Positions 5,487-10,713 of a stretch of DNA of 10,713 bases are shown here, piece by piece. Numbering within the stretch: the first letter of the stretch is position 1; every line of letters starts with the position of its first letter. The notes below the pieces were generated by a model. That model made no database searches. It saw only the letters and a program-made list of their open reading frames with translations, and had not been told where the DNA came from. The position numbers and the translations under genes were made by a program. The stretch is from JBGPFS01 sp041483455 (GTDB lineage Bacteria > Chloroflexota > Limnocylindria > Limnocylindrales > CSP1-4). The stretch spans positions 1 to 10,713 of the forward strand of contig JBGPFS010000072.1 of assembly GCA_041483455.1 (NCBI GenBank), given 5' to 3'.

Positions 5487-6443
5487 ATGGGGCGTCGCAT
5501 CCTGCCTCGGGGCACCCATCTCGTCGGTGTCGCCCTTGCCCTCATCCTCAGCGGATGCACGACCGGAACCGCCCCGACCTGGACGTACCCGCCGGCGCCG
5601 AGCCAAGGGGCGATTGCGTCCATCGCCGCGTCGCCCTCACTGGCGCCCTCGTCGAGTCCGACGCCTGCCCCCAGCGAGACTTCGGCTCCCTCGCCCTCGC
5701 TCGCGCCGCCGCCGAGTGCGACGCCTCGGCCGCCCGGCCCTCCCGATCCGGGTGAGCCCGGTTTCAGCGCCGGCACGAAGGCAACGCCGCGCACCATCAA
5801 CATCGCGGTGACGGACCTGCTGCTCTTCGAGCCCAACGTCGTTTCAGTCCAGCAGGGCGAGACGATCACCTTCCGGATCACGAATGCGGAAAAGGCCGAG
5901 CACGAGTTCAAGGTCGGACCGATGAAGGACGTCTTCGACGACCTGCCGAGCACGCCCGAGGTGGCGGGGATCACCCCGGGTTCGACGAGGTCGCTGACGT
6001 ACACCTTCACGGGGACTGGACCCTATGCGTTCGCCTGTCATGCGCCGGGTCACTTCGAGAACGGGATGTTCGGCTTCGTGAACGTCATCCCGACCAGCCC
6101 GTGGATCGGGACCGTCGCCCACCCGCGGATGATCGTCATCCGGATGGACGACCACCTCGAGTTCGTGCCGACCGAGGTCTCCGTCACCCTGGGCGAGACG
6201 GTCCTCTTCGTGCTCCCGAATGTCGGCTCGAGCCTGACCCACGAATTCCAGGTCGGACCGGCCGACCGGGTCGCTCTGGACCAGGCTGACGGCCAGATCG
6301 TCATCGAGGCCGACAAGATCGAGCCGTTCCACGTCGACTACCTCACCTATACGTTCGGCGGAGTCGGTCCGTACGCGTTCGCATGCCACGAGCCCGGCCA
6401 TTACGAGGCGGGCATGAAGGGCGTCATCGACCTCACCCCATAG
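5487..6443 (+). CDS. Lipoprotein with two tandem cupredoxin (blue copper) domains
   Basis: Likely a membrane-anchored copper protein for electron transfer or copper handling outside the cell membrane. The 318-residue product has a lipoprotein signal (hydrophobic 11-21, lipobox LSGC with Cys24) and a long P/S/A-rich linker (about 34-100). Two homologous cupredoxin domains follow (about 101-201 and 213-318). Each keeps a complete type 1 copper set in the same spacing: H139, C184, H189, M194 and H252, C300, H305, M310. Shared blocks are HEFxVGP, and LTYTF followed by GPYAFACHxPGHxExGM. SD GGAGGAG at 5469-5475 lies eleven bases before the ATG. The gene is divergent from the DUF5666-like gene and is followed after 163 bases by another exported-protein gene. 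Partner proteins are not identified; no oxidase or nitrite reductase is nearby. Confidence 0.9.
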   Translation: MGRRILPRGTHLVGVALALILSGCTTGTAPTWTYPPAPSQGAIASIAASPSLAPSSSPTPAPSETSAPSPSLAPPPSATPRPPGPPDPGEPGFSAGTKATPRTINIAVTDLLLFEPNVVSVQQGETITFRITNAEKAEHEFKVGPMKDVFDDLPSTPEVAGITPGSTRSLTYTFTGTGPYAFACHAPGHFENGMFGFVNVIPTSPWIGTVAHPRMIVIRMDDHLEFVPTEVSVTLGETVLFVLPNVGSSLTHEFQVGPADRVALDQADGQIVIEADKIEPFHVDYLTYTFGGVGPYAFACHEPGHYEAGMKGVIDLTP

Positions 6444-6487
6444 GACCGAGTCGACGATCGCCTGGCGTGAACGGTTGAGCGCGACAA

Positions 6488-6503
6488 CGGACCTCCGGGT
6501 CCG
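6488..6503 (+). terminator. Short hairpin after the cupredoxin gene, weak terminator candidate
   Basis: CGGACC at 6488-6493 pairs with GGTCCG at 6498-6503 around TCCG, 44 bases past the stop. No T run follows. It could reduce read-through into the next gene, or the two genes could still be co-transcribed. Confidence 0.3.
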
Positions 6504-6606
6504 CACGTAGCGAACGAGCCGCCGCGCCCGTCTCGGTCGTGTCGGCTACGGGCCGACCACAGGGCAGCGACCGGATCGTCCGGCACCGGCAGGAGGGGGC
6601 TCGCAG

Positions 6607-7146
6607 ATGCGCAGGCGGCTCAAGTCCGTGGGCGCGGGAATCCTCGTCGTTGCCGTGACGGCAGGTCTGGTGAACACGACCGGTCTCGTGCGCCTCCCTG
6701 GCGGTCCGCTCCGTCTGATGGGCGTGCTGGAGTCGGGGGCGCATCTCCGAACCGGCCTGCCGGTCGGGCACCCCATCTACCTCACCGCACCCAAGCCGGT
6801 GGGCGGCATCGAGCTCACGATCGAGCGGATCGCAGTCCAGGGCGCGAGTCCGGGGGTGCGGATCCGGCACGCCTTCGTCGTCACCTCCCAGGCCGAGACC
6901 CCGCTGCCCGATCCTGGATCCTGGCTTGGCCGACCGGCCGCTGGGCGCCTGGCCGAGCCTCCCGCCTCGATCTCGCTGCGCGACTGCTGCGAGCCCCAGG
7001 ATGCGTTCGTGATCGAGTTCGAGCTCGACGATCCTGGGCCGCACACGATCGCCGGGCTGTCGATCGACTATCGCTCGGGCCTCTTCGAGTACCGGACGGT
7101 GTTCGACCTCGAAGATCCGAGCCCCCAGGACCTTTCCCCCGTCTGA
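6607..7146 (+). CDS. Exported or membrane-anchored protein of unknown function
   Basis: I do not recognise a family. The 179-residue product starts MRRRLKSVGAG, followed by one hydrophobic stretch (about 9-28), so it is a signal peptide or N-terminal anchor with the rest outside. The remainder is rich in beta-type sequence (GIELTIERIAVQG, FVIEFELDD, HTIAGLSIDYRSG, YRTVFDLED), which suggests one small sandwich domain. It has a vicinal cysteine pair, C127-C128 (LRDCCEPQD), and no other cysteines. SD AGGAGG at 6591-6596 lies ten bases before the ATG. It follows the cupredoxin gene on the same strand, and a link to copper or redox work is possible but rests only on position. The mature protein might form a C-C disulfide or bind a metal; neither is shown. 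Confidence 0.72.
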   Translation: MRRRLKSVGAGILVVAVTAGLVNTTGLVRLPGGPLRLMGVLESGAHLRTGLPVGHPIYLTAPKPVGGIELTIERIAVQGASPGVRIRHAFVVTSQAETPLPDPGSWLGRPAAGRLAEPPASISLRDCCEPQDAFVIEFELDDPGPHTIAGLSIDYRSGLFEYRTVFDLEDPSPQDLSPV

Positions 7147-7223
7147 TCGGCGTTCTCGCCCGGGCTCGCGCTGATCGATCGTCGCGCGACAGGCCCGCGC
7201 GTCCGAGGCACGATACGGGGGTG

Positions 7224-8159
7224 ATGGCGCACGATCCCCTCTCCGAGCTGCTCGCCTCGGGCGAGCCGATCGTCAGCGACGGCGGCCTGGCGACCGAGCT
7301 CGAGCGGCGCGGCAACGACCTCTCCGACCGGCTCTGGTCGGCCCGGCTCCTGCTCGAGGCGCCCGAGGAGATCGTCGAGACCCACCTGGCCTTCTTCCGA
7401 GCCGGGGCGCGGATCGCGACGACCGCGAGCTACCAGGCGACGTTCGAGGGGTTCGCCCGGCGGGGGATCGGGCGGTCGGAGGCGGCCGCGCTGATATGCC
7501 GGAGTGTCGAGCTGGCGGCCGAGGCGTGCGAGCGGTATCGCGCGGAGGTGGCGCCGCGGGACCCTGGACCCCTGCTCGTCGCCGCCTCTGTCGGCCCGTA
7601 CGGGGCGATGCTCGCCGACGGCTCCGAGTACCGGGGCGAGTACACGATCGGGGTGGCCGGCCTGCGCGACTTCCACCGCGAGCGTCTGGCAGTCCTCGGT
7701 TCGGCGGGGCCGGACCTCCTGGCCCTCGAGACGATCCCCTGCCTGGACGAGGGGCGGGCGCTCGTCGACCTGCTGGCCGCGGCGGACGGGCCGCCGGCCT
7801 GGCTCAGCTTCAGCTGCGCGGACGAGACGCGGCTTCGGAGCGGCGAACCGGTCGAGGCGGCCTTCGCGCTCGCCGACGCGTGCGAGCGGGTGGTCGCGGT
7901 CGGGGTGAACTGCACGACCCCGGAGCACGTCGCGGGCCTGATCCGCCGCGCGCGGACCGTGACCGCCAGGCCGATCGTCGTCTACCCGAACAGCGGCGAA
8001 GGCTGGGATGCCGTGGCGCGCCGATGGGTCGGTCGACCAGGTCCGAGCGTCGACGGCGCGACGGCCACTGGCTGGATCGAGGCGGGCGCGCGGATCGTCG
8101 GCGGGTGCTGTCGGGTGGGCCCGGACCGGATCGCGGAGGTGGCGGCGGGCCTGGGCTGA
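7224..8159 (+). CDS. mmuM: Homocysteine S-methyltransferase
   Basis: Transfers a methyl group from S-methylmethionine (or S-adenosylmethionine) to homocysteine to make methionine, in the cytosol. The 311-residue length matches E. coli MmuM. Visible motifs are the N-terminal SDGGLATELERRG (18-30), TTASYQATFEGF (66-77), SVGPYGAML (122-130), and EYRGEY (135-140). ALETIP (167-172) follows. The zinc ligands are the cysteine of GVNCT (C230) and the pair in GGCCR (C295, C296); YPNSGEGWD (254-262) is also typical. ATG 7224 is chosen; a GTG directly before it (7221) is an equal alternative. No SD is present. A GATAC element at 7212-7216 lies only a few bases upstream, so a leaderless message is possible. 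No S-methylmethionine permease is adjacent. It converges on the HemY gene, with 24 bases between the stop codons. Confidence 0.92.
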   Translation: MAHDPLSELLASGEPIVSDGGLATELERRGNDLSDRLWSARLLLEAPEEIVETHLAFFRAGARIATTASYQATFEGFARRGIGRSEAAALICRSVELAAEACERYRAEVAPRDPGPLLVAASVGPYGAMLADGSEYRGEYTIGVAGLRDFHRERLAVLGSAGPDLLALETIPCLDEGRALVDLLAAADGPPAWLSFSCADETRLRSGEPVEAAFALADACERVVAVGVNCTTPEHVAGLIRRARTVTARPIVVYPNSGEGWDAVARRWVGRPGPSVDGATATGWIEAGARIVGGCCRVGPDRIAEVAAGLG

Positions 8160-8183
8160 GCCGACGGTCGGTGGCTGGAGCGA

Positions 8184-9608
8184 TCAGGCCCCGGAGGAGG
8201 CGCTCGTACCGCCGCCGACGATTCCGAGGACCCTGGCGGCCGCCGCGCGGCCCTGGGCGATGCAGTCCGGCAGGCCGACCCCGCGATAGGCCGCCCCGGC
8301 CAGGATGAGCTCCGGCGTTGCCGCGAGGGCGGCGAACGCCCCGGCCACCCGGTCGAGGTGGCCCACGGTGTACTGGGGCATCGCCCCGGGCCAACGGGCC
8401 ACCCGGGTCAGGATCGGGTCGCCCCGGACGCCGAGGGTGAGCTCCAGGTCCCGCCGGGCGGTCGCCGCGACCGCGTCGTCCGTCCCGGCCAGCAAGCGCT
8501 CCTGGTTCGAGCCGATGAACGCCCGGACGAGGACCGTCCCGGTCGGGGCCCGGTCGGCCCATTTCCGCGAGCTGAGCGTGGCCGCACCGATCGAGAGGGG
8601 CTCGCCAGCGGCGACGAGGAACCCGTGGCCGACGAGCGGTCGCGGGAACTGGTCCTCGCGGTAGCCGAGCGAGACGACCCCGGTCGAACCGTGGGGGATG
8701 GTCCGGAGCGCGACCGCGACCGCCGGCACCACCCCCTCGAGGAGATCCGCCGCGTTCGGCGCCGGAGCGGTCATGACGATCGCCTCGGGGTGGAGCAGCT
8801 CGCCGTCGTCGAGCCGGACGACGATCCGACCGCCGGTCCGCTCCAGGCTGGCCGCGGACGTGCCCGTCCGAACCTCGACCGCGCTGAGCCCGCCGATCCG
8901 AGCGACGAGACCGTCGACGAGCTGGCCGGTCCCGCCGGCCAGGGTCACGAACGGCGAGGCGGCAGGTCCGCCGCCCGGGCCGTGGTCCGCGCCTCGCCGT
9001 GCCCGTCCCGAGGCCAGGCTGGCGAGGAGGAGGCTCCGGTGATCGCGCTCAGCCTCGCGCAGCTGGGGCACGACCCCGAGCAGGCTGAGCTCGTCGATCG
9101 GCGTCCCGTAGACGCCGCCGATGAGCGGCCCGGCGAGCCGCGCGACGAGCGCCGAGCCGAGCCGTCGCCGGAGGAACTGACCGACCGCGACGTCGCCGTC
9201 GTCACCCGACCGTGGGAGGAACAGGTCGAGCCCCATCCGGAGCTTCTCGAGCGGCGAGAACATCCGGGTCGTCACGAACGGGCCCATCCGGGTCGGCAGG
9301 ACGAGGCCCATCCCGGCGGGCAGCTCGACGAACCGGCCCCCGGTCCGGACGTGGACCGTCCGGGGTTCGAGCGGTCGGACGAGCGCCTCGCCCAGCCCCA
9401 GCTCCCGGGCGAGCTCGATCGCCGCCGGGCGGTAGCTGATGAACGAATCGGGGCCGGATTCGACGAGGAATCCGTCGATCCGCTCGGTCCTGACCTTGCC
9501 GCCAAGTCGATCGGAGCGCTCGACGAGGAGCGTCGGGATGCCGGCTCGCCCGAGGGCATCGGCGGCCGCCAGGCCGGTGATCCCGCCGCCGACGACGAGA
9601 ACGGTCAT
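8184..9608 (-). CDS. hemY: HemY-type protoporphyrinogen/coproporphyrinogen oxidase
   Basis: FAD enzyme that aromatises the porphyrinogen ring late in haem synthesis. In Gram-positive-type bacteria the same family (CgoX) works on coproporphyrinogen III. The 474-residue protein begins with a Rossmann FAD motif, VVGGGITGLAAA (5-16), then LVERSDRLGGKVRT (28-41) and SGPDSFI (51-57). The middle has GGVYGTPIDELSL (164-176) and TLAGGTGQLVDGL (222-234). The second FAD motif is at the C-terminus, LAGAAYRGVGLPDCIAQG (436-453). The length is normal. A GAGG motif lies about eight bases before ATG 9608, and the gene starts 22 bases after the radical SAM stop, so the two are almost certainly one operon. Whether it acts on proto- or coproporphyrinogen cannot be read here. 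Confidence 0.92.
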   Translation of the reverse strand: MTVLVVGGGITGLAAADALGRAGIPTLLVERSDRLGGKVRTERIDGFLVESGPDSFISYRPAAIELARELGLGEALVRPLEPRTVHVRTGGRFVELPAGMGLVLPTRMGPFVTTRMFSPLEKLRMGLDLFLPRSGDDGDVAVGQFLRRRLGSALVARLAGPLIGGVYGTPIDELSLLGVVPQLREAERDHRSLLLASLASGRARRGADHGPGGGPAASPFVTLAGGTGQLVDGLVARIGGLSAVEVRTGTSAASLERTGGRIVVRLDDGELLHPEAIVMTAPAPNAADLLEGVVPAVAVALRTIPHGSTGVVSLGYREDQFPRPLVGHGFLVAAGEPLSIGAATLSSRKWADRAPTGTVLVRAFIGSNQERLLAGTDDAVAATARRDLELTLGVRGDPILTRVARWPGAMPQYTVGHLDRVAGAFAALAATPELILAGAAYRGVGLPDCIAQGRAAAARVLGIVGGGTSASSGA

Positions 9609-9630
9609 CGGGACGCCTCGAGCGCGCTGC

Positions 9631-10713
9631 TCAGGGGACGTACGGGCAGAGCGGATCCGCCTCGAGGATGTCGCCCGTCCAGGCGAACGCCCGGGCCCGC
9701 GACCCGCCGCAGCGCTCGAGGTATTCGCAGCGCCCGCAGCGACCCTTGTACTGGCTCGTATCGCGGAGGCCGGTGAAGACCGGGTGCTCGCGGTAGAGGG
9801 TCACGATGTCGTCCGTCCGGACGTTGCCGACCGGCAGGGGCAGGAACCCCGACGGGAAGACGTAGCCGTTGTGGGCCACGAACATGATCCCGTTGCCGTC
9901 CCGGACGCCGAAGCCTCGCCCGACCGGGCTGGCGGCGATGGCCGCATCGTCGAGGCCCTCGGCCTGCATCCGCTTGACCGCGACCCGCCGGTAGTGCGTC
10001 GCCTCGGTCGTCTTGATCGCGAACGGGACCTCCTTCTGACGCTCGTACAGCCAGTGGTTGAGCCGCTCGGAGTCGGCCGGCCCGATCTCCCGGAGGTCCG
10101 AGCCACGCCCGACCGAGATGAGGAAGAAGAGGCTCCAGCGGATGATCCCGAGGGTCTTCATCAGCTCGAAGGTCGCCGGCAGGTCGGCCAGCGTCTCATC
10201 GGTGACCAGGGTGTTGACCTGCAGCGGCAGCCCGACCTCGTGGGTCCACTCGACGGCCCGGAGGGTCAGGTCGAACGTACCCGGCACGCCGCGGAAGCCG
10301 TCGTGCCGGGCGGCGTCGGAGCCGTCGAGGCTGAGCGACATCGTCTGGATCCCGGCCGCCTTGAGCGCAGCGAGGCGTTCCTTCGTCATGTCCGGCGTGG
10401 CCGCCGGCGCGAGCGAAGCGCCGATCCCGCGCTCGGTCGCCGCCGAGACGAGCGTCTCGAGGTCCGGCCGGCGGAGCGGGTCGCCGCCGGTGAATACGAG
10501 GTGCGGATACGGCTGGCCGAAGCCGGTGACCCGGTCGAGGAGCGTGAAGCCCTCCTCGGTCGAGAGCTCGTCCGGGCTGCGGTCCGGCATCGCCGTCGCC
10601 CGGCAGTGCCGGCAGGCGAGGCCGCACGAGAGGGTCGTCTCCCAGTAGACGAGCATCGGGGCGCGGTTGAAGACGTAGCCCTCGGGCCGGACGGCGCCGA
10701 CGGCGGTCGGGTG
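9631..10713 (-). CDS. Radical SAM/SPASM protein, AhbD-like (5' end off the window)
   Basis: Radical SAM enzyme with an extra C-terminal iron-sulfur region. AhbD of this superfamily decarboxylates iron-coproporphyrin III to haem b. The 360 visible residues start in frame at the right edge, and no start codon occurs in the 19 codons before Met20. Family-like sequence (GYVFNRAP) continues up to that Met, so the true start lies outside. The 4Fe-4S motif CGLACRHC is at 30-37 (C30, C34, C37), followed by FTGGDP (74-79) in place of the common GGEP. The SPASM-type end holds CGRCEYLERCGGSRARAF (C326, C329, C335) and C356 in DPLCPYVP. That ending is typical of the TIGR04053-type family, whose exact reaction I cannot state. 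Coupling to hemY supports a porphyrin or haem role. PqqE/AnSME-type peptide modification is less likely, as no precursor peptide is seen. Confidence 0.88.
   Translation of the reverse strand, partial: HPTAVGAVRPEGYVFNRAPMLVYWETTLSCGLACRHCRATAMPDRSPDELSTEEGFTLLDRVTGFGQPYPHLVFTGGDPLRRPDLETLVSAATERGIGASLAPAATPDMTKERLAALKAAGIQTMSLSLDGSDAARHDGFRGVPGTFDLTLRAVEWTHEVGLPLQVNTLVTDETLADLPATFELMKTLGIIRWSLFFLISVGRGSDLREIGPADSERLNHWLYERQKEVPFAIKTTEATHYRRVAVKRMQAEGLDDAAIAASPVGRGFGVRDGNGIMFVAHNGYVFPSGFLPLPVGNVRTDDIVTLYREHPVFTGLRDTSQYKGRCGRCEYLERCGGSRARAFAWTGDILEADPLCPYVP

Noticed and set aside
5487..5560. Twin-arginine (Tat) signal on the cupredoxin lipoprotein, suggested by MGRR and the nearby tatA
   Set aside because: The consensus around the arginines is missing (no F-L after RR) and a clear lipobox LSGC indicates a lipoprotein signal.
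4625..6010. Long 461-residue version of the DUF5666-like protein
   Set aside because: The extra 266 residues are antisense to the cupredoxin gene and the control region; an SD and a signal peptide place the start at 5212.
8160..8183. Bidirectional terminator between mmuM and hemY
   Set aside because: Only a 4-bp CCGA/TCGG stem can be formed and no T run is present on either strand.
8358..9776. 472-codon forward open frame
   Set aside because: It is antisense to HemY, which has both FAD motifs; the forward product is a low-complexity Arg/Glu/Asp/Pro-rich shadow.

Overview
The window is very GC-rich, and its genes end most codons in G or C. The mix of genes is a LytR-CpsA-Psr wall enzyme, a secreted repeat protein with a PxKF-type C-terminal domain, a DUF5666-like exported protein, a tandem cupredoxin lipoprotein, and a HemY oxidase beside an AhbD-like radical SAM enzyme. 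This suggests an uncultured Chloroflexota lineage of the Limnocylindria/Ellin6529 kind, or else a high-GC actinobacterium. That placement is an inference from gene style, because no marker gene is present. There is no phage, transposase, CRISPR array or rRNA. It reads as ordinary chromosome rich in envelope and secreted genes.

Layout. Bases 1-1799 (+) hold an LCP-family transferase followed by a small TatA-type translocase gene. Bases 1800-2185 carry no recognisable gene. Bases 2186-4171 (-) encode a large secreted protein of three tandem modules plus a PxKF-like terminal domain. Bases 4172-4486 are its upstream region. Bases 4487-5212 (-) hold, in transcription order, a DUF5666-like exported protein, a tRNA-Arg(UCG) starting 15 nt after that gene's stop, and a strong hairpin terminator. 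Bases 5213-5486 are a divergent control region with three GTAA-type direct repeats and a 20-bp inverted repeat over a -10 box. Bases 5487-8159 (+) encode a two-domain blue-copper lipoprotein, a secreted protein of unknown function and a homocysteine S-methyltransferase. Bases 8184-10713 (-) encode a radical SAM/SPASM protein (cut by the right edge) followed 22 nt later by a HemY-type porphyrinogen oxidase.

How they fit together. The LCP enzyme, module protein, DUF5666 protein, cupredoxin and 179-residue protein all act at or outside the membrane. The radical SAM and HemY genes look like one operon for late haem synthesis. The methyltransferase belongs to methionine salvage and converges on that operon. 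The clearest points for follow-up are the divergent control region, the duplicated copper domain, and the loss of both usual cysteines in the PxKF-like domain. No complete, clearly new multi-gene system was found.
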